From SVQP01 sp045658965 (lineage in GTDB: Bacteria > Bacillota > Clostridia > Oscillospirales > CAG-272): a stretch of DNA of 15,732 nt. The stretch lies in assembly GCA_045658965.1 (NCBI GenBank), contig JAZOVZ010000035.1, positions 1 through 15,732 on the forward strand, in the 5' to 3' direction. Position numbers and translations under genes: made by a program. Below are positions 5,692 to 12,849 of this stretch, piece by piece. Positions within the stretch are counted from its first letter, which is position 1; each line of letters starts with the position of its first letter. The notes beneath the pieces were generated by a model. It made no database searches. It had not been told where the DNA came from and saw nothing but the letters and a program-made list of their open reading frames with translations.

Positions 5692-8082
5692 TTAAGCGTT
5701 TACGCTCTCCTCGATAAACTTACGGATATTGGAAACGTTTGCAACGGTCTGGAAGCTGCCGTCATCGCGTACGACTACCAGCGTGGGAGCCTGCTTGATG
5801 CCGTATTCCTTTGCCAGATCGGGGTTCTCCTCTGCATACAGCTTTTCGTAAGCAAGTCCTGCCTTATCAAGGAACACGCAAGCCATCTTGCAGTTGGGGC
5901 AGGTCTTGGTTGCAAACAGGATCAGCTTGCCGCCGTCAGACTCGCAAGTGCAAGCCTGTGCCTCGACAGCCTTCTCTTCCTTGGGAGCACGTGCATCAAA
6001 CTTTTCCATGCTGGACTTGATGTCGTATTCCTTACGCATCTGGAACTCTGCGCTCTTACCGTCGTTCCAGTTCTTAACGGGACGGTAGTAACCGGTAATA
6101 CGGCTGTATACCTCGGTCACCTCACCGCACTCAGGGCAGGTGTACTGCTCGCCTGCGATGTAACCGTGGGTACGGCATACAGAGTAAGTGGGAGACATGG
6201 TGTAGTAAGGCAGCTTGTAGTTCTCTGCGATCTTCTTAACCAGCGTAGCGGCAGCCTTCCAAGAGGGCAGCTTTTCGCCAAGGAATGCATGGAATACAGT
6301 ACCCGAGGTGTAGCGGGTCTGCAGCTCGTCCTGAATATCCAGTGCCTCAAAGATGTCCGCGGTATAGTCAACGGGCAAGTGAGAGGAGTTGGTGTAATAG
6401 GGAGTCTGACCCTTTTCGGTAGCAGTCTTGATATCGGGATAACGTGCTACGTCATGCTTAGCAAGACGGAAGGAGGTGGACTCTGCGGGAGTTGCCTCGA
6501 GGTTGTACAGGTCGCCGTACTCCTCCTGGTAATCGGACAGACGGTTTCTCATGTGATCCAGCACCTGCTTGGTGAATTCCTGAGTCTCGGTGTGGGTCAT
6601 GTCCTTGCCGATCCAGCGAGCGTTGAGACCCGCCTCGTTCATGCCGACCAGACCAATGGTGGAGAAGTGATTGTTAAAGGTGCCAAGGTAACGCTTGGTG
6701 TAGGGGTACAGACCCTCGTCAAGCAGCTTGGTGATGACGGTTCTCTTGATCTTGAGCGATCTTGCGGAGATGTCCATGATGCGATCAAGGCGCTTATAGA
6801 AGTCTTCCTCGTCCTTTGCAAGATAAGCGATTCTGGGCATGTTGATGGTAACAACGCCGATAGAACCGGTGGACTCACCCGAGCCGAAGAAGCCGCCCGA
6901 CTTCTTGCGCAGCTCACGCAGGTCAAGACGCAGTCTGCAGCACATGGAGCGCACGTCGCTGGGCTCCATATCGCTGTTGATGTAGTTGGAGAAATAGGGA
7001 GTGCCGTACTTTGCGGTCATCTCGAACAGGAGTCTGTTGTTCTCGGTCTCGGACCAGTCAAAGTTAGAGGTAATGGAATAGGTAGGAATGGGATACTGGA
7101 AGCCTCTGCCGTGTGCGTCACCCTCGATCATGGACTCGATGAACGCCTTGTTGACCATATCCATTTCCTTCTTACAATCCTTGTACTTGAAGTCCATTTC
7201 CTTGCCGCCTACGATACAGTTGAGCTCGGCAAGGTCTGCGGGAACGGTCCAGTCAAGGGTGATGTTGGAGAAGGGTGCCTGCGTGCCCCAACGGGAGGGG
7301 GTGTTTACGCCGTAGATAAAGGACTCGATGCACTTCTTGACCTGATCGTAGTCCAAATTGTCCGCCTTTACGAAAGGTGCGAGATAGGTATCAAACGAGG
7401 AGAACGCCTGCGCGCCTGCCCACTCGTTCTGCATGATACCGAGGAAGTTGACCATCTGGTTGCAAAGGGTTGCCAGGTGCTTTGCGGGAGCGGAGGTGAT
7501 CTTGCCGGTCACGCCGCCAAGGCCTTCCTGGATCAGCTGCTTGTGCGACCAACCTGCGCAATAGCCGGTCAGCATGGAAAGGTCGTGAATGTGGATATCC
7601 GCATTTCTGTGTGCGTTACCGATCTCGTCGTCATAGATCTCGGACAGCCAGTAGTTTGCGGTGATAGCACCCGAGTTGGAAAGGATCAGACCGCCTACGG
7701 AGTAGGTTACGGTAGAGTTCTCCTTGACTCTCCAGTCGGTATTCTTGACGTACTTGTCCACGATCTCCTTGTAGTCCAGAATGGTGGACTTCATGTTACG
7801 CATCTTCTCTCTCTGTCTGCGGTAGAGAATGTATGCCTTAGCCACGTCACCGTAGCCGCCCTGTACCAGTACGTTTTCTACGCTATCCTGTACGTCCTCA
7901 ACCGCGATCAGACCGTCCTTGATCTTGGGCTCGAAGTCTGCAGTAACCTTGAGTGCCAAAAAGTCGATCACACTGGGATGGAACTGTCTTTCCTGTGCCT
8001 CGAACGCCATCTTGATCGCGTCCGAAATCTTGCTCAAATTAAAATCTACAACCTTGCCGTCTCTTTTTAATACCTTGTACAT
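5692..8082 (-). CDS. nrdD: Anaerobic (class III) ribonucleoside-triphosphate reductase fused to a glutaredoxin-like domain
   Basis: A 796-residue protein that makes dNTPs from NTPs without oxygen, using a glycyl radical. An ATP-cone occupies about 1-95 (start MYKVLKRDGKVVDFNL). The catalytic barrel follows, with MCCRL at 380-384 likely holding the thiyl cysteine and a GSIGVVTINMPR segment soon after. A zinc site is formed by C636, H639, C649 and C652. The glycyl radical loop RITGYYRPV has Gly664. About 80 residues are added beyond the usual ~710: a redoxin domain with CPNC (C728, C731) and a KQAPTLVV cis-proline-type segment, i.e. a built-in glutaredoxin/NrdH-like reductant. The class III enzymes described as using redoxins rather than formate offer a precedent. 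AAAGGAG lies 7-8 bases before the ATG. The gene has its own promoter and NrdR boxes, and trxB follows after 11 bases. Confidence 0.96.
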   Translation of the reverse strand: MYKVLKRDGKVVDFNLSKISDAIKMAFEAQERQFHPSVIDFLALKVTADFEPKIKDGLIAVEDVQDSVENVLVQGGYGDVAKAYILYRRQREKMRNMKSTILDYKEIVDKYVKNTDWRVKENSTVTYSVGGLILSNSGAITANYWLSEIYDDEIGNAHRNADIHIHDLSMLTGYCAGWSHKQLIQEGLGGVTGKITSAPAKHLATLCNQMVNFLGIMQNEWAGAQAFSSFDTYLAPFVKADNLDYDQVKKCIESFIYGVNTPSRWGTQAPFSNITLDWTVPADLAELNCIVGGKEMDFKYKDCKKEMDMVNKAFIESMIEGDAHGRGFQYPIPTYSITSNFDWSETENNRLLFEMTAKYGTPYFSNYINSDMEPSDVRSMCCRLRLDLRELRKKSGGFFGSGESTGSIGVVTINMPRIAYLAKDEEDFYKRLDRIMDISARSLKIKRTVITKLLDEGLYPYTKRYLGTFNNHFSTIGLVGMNEAGLNARWIGKDMTHTETQEFTKQVLDHMRNRLSDYQEEYGDLYNLEATPAESTSFRLAKHDVARYPDIKTATEKGQTPYYTNSSHLPVDYTADIFEALDIQDELQTRYTSGTVFHAFLGEKLPSWKAAATLVKKIAENYKLPYYTMSPTYSVCRTHGYIAGEQYTCPECGEVTEVYSRITGYYRPVKNWNDGKSAEFQMRKEYDIKSSMEKFDARAPKEEKAVEAQACTCESDGGKLILFATKTCPNCKMACVFLDKAGLAYEKLYAEENPDLAKEYGIKQAPTLVVVRDDGSFQTVANVSNIRKFIEESVNA

Positions 8083-8166
8083 AGCTCTCTCCTTTTGTCA
8101 TGAAATTTGTTGAAATATGTTGAAAAATAAAAAATACTGTAAAAACACCGAACGTGGTGCTTTTAC

Positions 8167-8195
8167 AGTATACTATAAGTTTTTCGATTTGTCAA
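8167..8195 (-). promoter_or_regulatory. Promoter of nrdD-trxB
   Basis: On the minus strand TTGACA (complement of 8190-8195), 17 bases, TATACT (complement of 8167-8172). Start expected near 8160, leaving a leader of about 78 bases. A 15-bp hairpin with one mismatch (8134-8149/8156-8171) overlaps the -10 and start region. Because it includes the -10 it is not wholly transcribed, so it may be an operator rather than an attenuator. Confidence 0.8.
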
Positions 8196-8204
8196 TACCT
8201 TTGC

Positions 8205-8220
8205 ACACAATATTTTGATA
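8205..8220 (-). promoter_or_regulatory. NrdR box, promoter-proximal
   Basis: ACACAATATTTTGATA fits the NrdR box consensus acaCwAtATaTwGtgt at the core positions and is degenerate at the last three. It ends 10 bases upstream of the nrdD -35 hexamer. Its partner box begins 31 bp further upstream, the classic three-helical-turn spacing of paired NrdR sites. NrdR is an ATP/dATP-sensing repressor of ribonucleotide reductase genes; no nrdR gene is in this window. Confidence 0.8.
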
Positions 8221-8235
8221 TTTTTTCAAATTTTA

Positions 8236-8251
8236 ACACTATATATTGTGG
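8236..8251 (-). promoter_or_regulatory. NrdR box, promoter-distal
   Basis: ACACTATATATTGTGG matches the NrdR consensus at 15 of 16 positions. It lies between the nrdG stop (8260) and the proximal box, with 15 bp between the two boxes. Confidence 0.88.
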
Positions 8252-8259
8252 TTGGTGCA

Positions 8260-8952
8260 TCAAACGCCGCGAAGCTGTGCTTTCGGAATATAGGCTTTGA
8301 GCACATTGACCAAATCTTCCATTTGGTTTTTGTCATATCCGCTAAGACCTTTACCGATCAGATCTCCCGAGTCAATAAAGCCCTGCAAGAAGTGCACGTG
8401 ATCCCCTTGCAGCCATACGCCCATGTCCTCAATATCCTCTGCGCTGTGCAGCTCCCTTACCACGGTGGTGCGCAACTCAAAAGGCACGCCCGACGACCGC
8501 AGCAGCGCAATGCTCTGCTCAATGGGGGCGGTGTCAAAGTCCTTGATCCCTACCGTTTGCGCGTACTTCTCGCGGCTGTTTTTGACGTCCATTGCCACGT
8601 AGTCAAGCAGCCCCTCGTCAAGCAAAGCGGCAAGTCGGTCGGGATACGAGCCGTTGGTATCCAGCTTGATTGCAAAGCCGAGCTCGCGCACCTGCAGGAT
8701 AAACTCGCGCAACCCGTGCTGCAAGAGCGGTTCGCCACCCGTGATGGCAACGCCGTCCAGAATCCCCTGTCGCTTTTTGAGGAATGCGTAGATCTCCTCC
8801 TCGAAATACGCGGGGTTCTCGCCCGGGCGCAGCACCAAGGACGCGTTATGGCAGAACGGACAGCGCATATTGCACCCGCCCGTAAACACGGTACAAGCCG
8901 TGCGGTCGGGAAAATCCAGCAGCGTCAGCTTTTGTATGCCCTGAATATTCAT
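8260..8952 (-). CDS. nrdG: Anaerobic ribonucleotide reductase activating protein (radical SAM)
   Basis: A 230-residue radical SAM enzyme with the 4Fe-4S motif CNMRCPFC (C27, C31, C34) and TGGEPLLQ (71-78). It reductively cleaves S-adenosylmethionine to install the glycyl radical on NrdD. It is the longer form of the family (E. coli NrdG is about 154 residues). The name is supported by the N-terminal IQKLTLLDFPDRTACTVF pattern and by nrdD being next downstream. The ATG overlaps the stop of the ABC ATPase gene (ATGA), behind a perfect AAAGGAGG. The activase is thus translated as the last member of the lexA-ABC transcript, while nrdD has a separate NrdR-linked promoter 170 bases further on. No strong terminator separates nrdG from nrdD, so some read-through into nrdD is possible. 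Confidence 0.94.
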   Translation of the reverse strand: MNIQGIQKLTLLDFPDRTACTVFTGGCNMRCPFCHNASLVLRPGENPAYFEEEIYAFLKKRQGILDGVAITGGEPLLQHGLREFILQVRELGFAIKLDTNGSYPDRLAALLDEGLLDYVAMDVKNSREKYAQTVGIKDFDTAPIEQSIALLRSSGVPFELRTTVVRELHSAEDIEDMGVWLQGDHVHFLQGFIDSGDLIGKGLSGYDKNQMEDLVNVLKAYIPKAQLRGV

Positions 8953-9662
8953 TCTTTTGCCTCCTTTTTATTGACCTTAGAGGAAATGATCTGCCCGTTG
9001 TCCATGCGGAATACGCGGTCGGCACGCTCGGCGATCGCCATATCGTGCGTGACCATGATCAGCGTCTGCCCCAAAAGATCCTTAGTCTCCAACAAAAGAT
9101 CCAGCACCTCGTCTGCATTCTCTCTGTCAAGGTTGCCCGTGGGCTCGTCGGCAAACACCACCAGCGGCAGATTGATCAGCGCACGCGCAATGGCAACTCT
9201 CTGCATCTGACCGCCCGAAAGCTCGCTGGGCAGATGGTGCAGTCGGTCACCCAGCCCCAAGGAAGCCACCAGCTTTTTGAGATTTTCTTCATAAGATATA
9301 TCATCCTTATTGCACATCAGCGTGGGCACGAGGATATTTTCAAGTGCAGTGAACTGCGGAATGAGATTATGGCTCTGGAACACCATACCGATATGATTGC
9401 CGCGGAAGCGCGCCAGCTCATCGGGTGCCATAGCGGTAATCTCGCGTCCGCGAATGATGACCTTGCCCGCATTGGGTCTGTCCAAGCCTGCCATGGTGTG
9501 CAGCAGCGTGGACTTACCCGATCCGGACGAGCCGATAATGGCAACAAACTCGCCCTCATATACGCGCAGATTGACGCGATTGACCGCGTTGACCACCTCG
9601 TCGTACTGCTTGTACTGACGGATCAGATCAACCGTTTCCACAACGACTCTTCTATCTTCCAT
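8949..9662 (-). CDS. ABC transporter ATPase, LolD/MacB type
   Basis: A 237-residue nucleotide-binding subunit with Walker A GSSGSGKST (44-52), Q-loop Gln96, signature LSGGQ (148-152), Walker B VVFADE (168-173) and switch His206. The opening (VNAVNRVNLRVYEGEFVAIIG) and the MAGLDRPNAGKV stretch are typical of ATPases that partner FtsX-type permeases (LolD, MacB, YtrE, BceA groups). These power mechanotransmission or extraction rather than simple solute uptake. The gene begins 11 bases inside the permease gene in another frame and ends by overlapping nrdG by 4 bases, so the three genes are translationally coupled. The substrate is not predictable; antimicrobial peptide or envelope-stress roles are common for the family. 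Confidence 0.93.
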   Translation of the reverse strand: MEDRRVVVETVDLIRQYKQYDEVVNAVNRVNLRVYEGEFVAIIGSSGSGKSTLLHTMAGLDRPNAGKVIIRGREITAMAPDELARFRGNHIGMVFQSHNLIPQFTALENILVPTLMCNKDDISYEENLKKLVASLGLGDRLHHLPSELSGGQMQRVAIARALINLPLVVFADEPTGNLDRENADEVLDLLLETKDLLGQTLIMVTHDMAIAERADRVFRMDNGQIISSKVNKKEAKE

Positions 9663-11967
9663 TGTCTTGTCCTCCCCTTTCCTTCGCCTTTAATGCCTCA
9701 ACTCGCTTTTTCCATAGCAAGTACGGCACCAGGCAGGATGCAAAGCCGCAGCCCACCGATACGGCAGCGCACAGGGCAAGTGCCCACAGCGGCATATAAT
9801 AATTATAATTGATGGCTTGTGCCATACCAAGCGCAGGCAACAGTCGGCTCATGGCGATATACAGCACAAAGTTAAACGCATAGCTCATGCCCAGCGTGAC
9901 TATGAATGCAATACCCGAAAGCACCGCGCCCGCAGTCAGATGCAGCCCGCGGATCTCGATACCAAAGCCGCCCATGGCTTGCAGCATGTAAAATTCCTCT
10001 TCTCTGCGGCGGTAGTAAAGCAGCTGTGAGAAGAACCACACCAAGGGCGATACCACCAAAATAAAGCAGGAGATCACGGCGGTGATCATATTATCCTTGC
10101 GCGCATCCGCGATCATGTCGTCAAAGAAGGTACCGTTTCGCTGATATTTCCAAGCGAAATCCTCGGCAAGCGTCACGATCTGCTCGGAAAGCGCATCAGC
10201 CTCTGCCAAGGTCAGCCCATCCTCAAAGTACACGGTCATATTGTCGCGTGCACCGTCCAGCGCGGTCAGGCGTCTGAAGGATTCGGTCTGCATGCCCACG
10301 GTCAGATAACTGTCCGAGGGAGACTCGGTGATCACGGCACACACCACGTATTCACCCGTGGAGGTACCCGTCGTGCCGTAGTCAAAGGTATAATTTTCAA
10401 GCTGCTGCAAAAGAATCTGATCTCGGCGCGTAAACATACGGTTATCCGTAATTTTTCCCGATACGTAGGAGGCAAAATACACGGTGTCACCCGCCGCAAA
10501 ATCAAAACGCTGCACGCCCAGGATCTTTTCGCTGACGATGATGGCGTAAGGATTGTCAAGCACCGCGTAGGGGTCGCCCTCAAAGGCATACAGCCCCGAT
10601 GCGATGGCATTGTCGATCCAAGTCTTATCCACAGCGGTATATTTATAGGAATTCGTCGCGATCTCGTATCCTGCGCGCTCGCCCTCGCTCTGCACGCCGT
10701 ATTCGCCGTATGCAAGTGCGTTTTGGCTCTTGAGCAGCATATGCGCCAGCAGATTGTCCGCTCTCTCCTGCTCCTCGGCACTCACGTATGCAACGCCGTC
10801 CATATTGCGGATAGCTTCGCTCAAAAACTGTGCGTCGTCGTTGATCACACTCGCCGTGATCTCGTCGTAATACAGGGGGATCTCCTTCCCCTCCTCGTCC
10901 TTGGGTCTCTCGTCCGGCAGGTACTGATATGCCAGCGTAAACTCATCCACGGCAAGCTCCTGCTTGGTCTTGATCATGTCCGCAATATAAAGTCCCGAAA
11001 TAAAGAGCGACGCAAACGCGACCGCAGAACAAACCAGACGGATATAATACTTGCGCATGCGCCACATGCCCGCAAGCTCGTAATCGCGCGGAAAACGCTT
11101 GCCGAACAAATGGAAGGAGCGGCGCGGTGAGCTGACAAGTCCCGCATTGTTACGCGAGACGATGAGCGACATGGGCGTTTTACGCGCCATAAATCTGACG
11201 GGCAATACGACCGACAGAAGCACGGTGGCAGCCGTCAATCCAAGCACCTTGAAGGGTGCCGCCCAGCCAAAGCGGAACAGCACGCCGCCCGGCAGATAGA
11301 CCGGCAGCATAATCAGCGCGGAAAGCAAGCCCGCCGGCACAAAGGTCAGCACGGCAATGGCGGCAAGCTCCCAGAACGTGACGCGGAACAGCATGCGAAA
11401 ATCCGCACCGCAGGTCATGTAAATACCGTACTGAAACTGGTGATTTTCCACGCGGATGATATAAAGCACGGTCAGCACCGCAGCGCAAAGCAGCAGCATA
11501 GCAAGGCAGATGCCCGCATAACGCCACGCGCCCGGCGTGACGTACTCGGTCTGATAGGTATACAGCGGCGTAAACTCGTACTGCCAGCTGCCCAGCATGC
11601 AGCGGTCGCGGAACTTGGAAAAACTGCGCGAAATATCCGATCCCTTCAGGGTGACGTGTGCCTCGCTGCTCTCCGCGCCCTCCAGGATCTCCACCTCGTA
11701 AAACGAATCGTCTATCGCGGCTTGCCCGTTGAGCATATTCTTAAAGGTCGCCGTTTGCGTGGGCGTCAGCTCGGGCAGCACCACGTGATAGGAATAGGAC
11801 TCGGTCACGCGTTCTTTTGCAATGGCATTATTGGTGTCAAGTGAAAAGGTCAGCGACCAGAAGATGCTCTGCACCACCAAAAGCGCAAGGAAAAAGCCCG
11901 CATATTCCCGCCAGCCAAGCAGGACGGTGCGAAAGGCATTTTTCAAGGTTCGCTTAAAAAGGCTCAT
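9652..11967 (-). CDS. FtsX-family ABC transporter permease with two extracytoplasmic domains
   Basis: A 771-residue permease built as two FtsX-like halves. Membrane helix 1 lies about 21-42, followed by a ~105-residue outside domain and helices near 150-170, 198-228 and 238-260. The second half has a helix near 309-331, a ~295-residue outside domain rich in Tyr and Asp/Glu, then three helices near 628-652, 677-708 and 726-752. Cytoplasmic coupling segments VENHQFQYGIYMTCGADFR and RRREEEFYMLQAMGG sit after the second helix of each half, as in MacB/FtsX proteins. AAGGAG lies 5 bases before the ATG, which is only 15 bases after the lexA stop. The partner is the ATPase encoded next, with an 11-base overlap. 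What it exports or senses cannot be told; no accessory MacA-like or two-component gene is nearby. Confidence 0.88.
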   Translation of the reverse strand: MSLFKRTLKNAFRTVLLGWREYAGFFLALLVVQSIFWSLTFSLDTNNAIAKERVTESYSYHVVLPELTPTQTATFKNMLNGQAAIDDSFYEVEILEGAESSEAHVTLKGSDISRSFSKFRDRCMLGSWQYEFTPLYTYQTEYVTPGAWRYAGICLAMLLLCAAVLTVLYIIRVENHQFQYGIYMTCGADFRMLFRVTFWELAAIAVLTFVPAGLLSALIMLPVYLPGGVLFRFGWAAPFKVLGLTAATVLLSVVLPVRFMARKTPMSLIVSRNNAGLVSSPRRSFHLFGKRFPRDYELAGMWRMRKYYIRLVCSAVAFASLFISGLYIADMIKTKQELAVDEFTLAYQYLPDERPKDEEGKEIPLYYDEITASVINDDAQFLSEAIRNMDGVAYVSAEEQERADNLLAHMLLKSQNALAYGEYGVQSEGERAGYEIATNSYKYTAVDKTWIDNAIASGLYAFEGDPYAVLDNPYAIIVSEKILGVQRFDFAAGDTVYFASYVSGKITDNRMFTRRDQILLQQLENYTFDYGTTGTSTGEYVVCAVITESPSDSYLTVGMQTESFRRLTALDGARDNMTVYFEDGLTLAEADALSEQIVTLAEDFAWKYQRNGTFFDDMIADARKDNMITAVISCFILVVSPLVWFFSQLLYYRRREEEFYMLQAMGGFGIEIRGLHLTAGAVLSGIAFIVTLGMSYAFNFVLYIAMSRLLPALGMAQAINYNYYMPLWALALCAAVSVGCGFASCLVPYLLWKKRVEALKAKERGGQDNGR

Positions 11968-11982
11968 AGTATCTCCTTATTA

Positions 11983-12579
11983 TCAATAATATCTCTGTAC
12001 GGCAATCACCTTGCCCAGCACGTCGACGCGCTTGACGATAATAGGCTGCATGGACTTGTTCTCGGGCTGCAGGCGGTAGTGCCCGTCCTCCTTGAAGAAA
12101 CGCTTGATTGTTGCGCTGTCCTCCACCATTGCCACCACGATCTCACCGTTATCGGCATACGGCGTGCGGTTGACGATGACCACGTCCCCGTCCAGAATAC
12201 CCGCATCGATCATGCTCTGCCCTTGGACACGCAAGGCAAACAGATTGTCCTTCTGATAACCGCCGTGCGGCACGAACGGAATGACCCCCTCATAATTTTC
12301 CACGGCAAGAATGGGCTGTCCCGCAGTGACTCTGCCCAAGAGCGGCACACCGTCTGCCGCGGGCGTATCGTCGCACAGACGCAACGCGCGGCTCTTGCCC
12401 TCGTCCTTGACAATGTAGCCAAGCATTTCCAGCCTGCCTAAATACATATGTACGGTCGAGGTGCTCTTATAATCAAGGGCTTCGCGGATATCGCGCACGC
12501 TGGGCGCATATCCCTGCTCTCTGATGGTTTTGGCAATATAATCGTATACTCTTTGTTCTCTTTCGTTGAGCTTTTGCAT
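11983..12579 (-). CDS. lexA: LexA SOS repressor
   Basis: A 198-residue protein with the two LexA domains. The N-terminal winged helix-turn-helix runs to about 70 (REQGYAPSVRDIREALDYKSTSTVHMYLGRLEMLGYI). The C-terminal peptidase has cleavage site Ala86-Gly87 (VTAGQPI), nucleophile Ser122 (GQSMIDAGI) and general base Lys159 (SATIKRFF). With RecA filaments it self-cleaves and releases SOS genes. Its own promoter carries a good SOS box, so it is autoregulated. The next gene starts 15 bases after the stop with no terminator, which places the ABC transporter and nrdG in its transcript. GGAG lies 10 bases before the ATG. All key residues are present and the length is normal. Confidence 0.97.
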   Translation of the reverse strand: MQKLNEREQRVYDYIAKTIREQGYAPSVRDIREALDYKSTSTVHMYLGRLEMLGYIVKDEGKSRALRLCDDTPAADGVPLLGRVTAGQPILAVENYEGVIPFVPHGGYQKDNLFALRVQGQSMIDAGILDGDVVIVNRTPYADNGEIVVAMVEDSATIKRFFKEDGHYRLQPENKSMQPIIVKRVDVLGKVIAVQRYY

Positions 12580-12614
12580 ATCTTCACGCTCCGTATCGTT
12601 TTGTGTTACCTTTT

Positions 12615-12643
12615 ATTATATCACAAAGCTCCCCGATTTGCAA
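12615..12643 (-). promoter_or_regulatory. Promoter of the lexA operon
   Basis: On the minus strand TTGCAA (12638-12643), 17 bases, TATAAT (complement of 12615-12620). Transcription would begin about 30 bases before the lexA ATG. The -35 hexamer overlaps the SOS box. Confidence 0.8.
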
Positions 12644-12654
12644 ACATTTGTTCT
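12641..12654 (-). promoter_or_regulatory. LexA binding site (SOS box)
   Basis: Read on the minus strand, AGAACAAATGTTTG fits the Bacillus/Clostridia SOS box CGAACRNRYGTTYC at all but the outermost bases, with an intact GAAC-N4-GTTY core. It overlaps the lexA -35 element, the expected place for repression. It also lies about 80 bases upstream of the pckG -35. Confidence 0.88.
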
Positions 12655-12674
12655 GTTTTGTCGCATAGCATTTT

Positions 12675-12702
12675 TCACAATCTTTTATTGCTCCGTTTGT
12701 GA
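12675..12702. promoter_or_regulatory. TCACAA/TTGTGA inverted pair between lexA and pckG
   Basis: TCACAA (12675-12680) and TTGTGA (12697-12702) form a perfect 6-base inverted pair 16 bases apart, upstream of the pckG -35. The geometry does not fit the Rex or CRP sites I know. It may be an operator for pckG or chance in AT-rich DNA. Confidence 0.25.
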
Positions 12703-12733
12703 TATTTTCATAGAATTATTTTTGCAATCCCTC

Positions 12734-12762
12734 TTGCAAAAAGTCGGATTTTGTTATATAAT
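12734..12762 (+). promoter_or_regulatory. Promoter of pckG
   Basis: TTGCAA (12734-12739), 17 bases, TATAAT (12757-12762). The start is expected near 12769, giving a leader of about 80 bases with one weak hairpin and an AAAGGAG ribosome binding site. Confidence 0.82.
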
Positions 12763-12849
12763 TTATAGTGGGTGAGATTGGGGCTTTCCCAACGTATTTT
12801 GCCCTGTACGATACGCAAAAAAATAATTGATATATAAAGGAGAAGAACC

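Noticed and set aside
6166..8070. 634-codon plus-strand ORF opposite nrdD
   Set aside because: It is an antisense shadow of a certain gene. It is kept open by the sense gene's avoidance of TTA, CTA and TCA codons, has no ribosome binding site, and gives a low-complexity Val/Gly/Leu-rich product.
8134..8171. Transcription attenuator or terminator in the nrdD leader
   Set aside because: The hairpin includes the -10 hexamer, so only part of it is transcribed from the assigned promoter.
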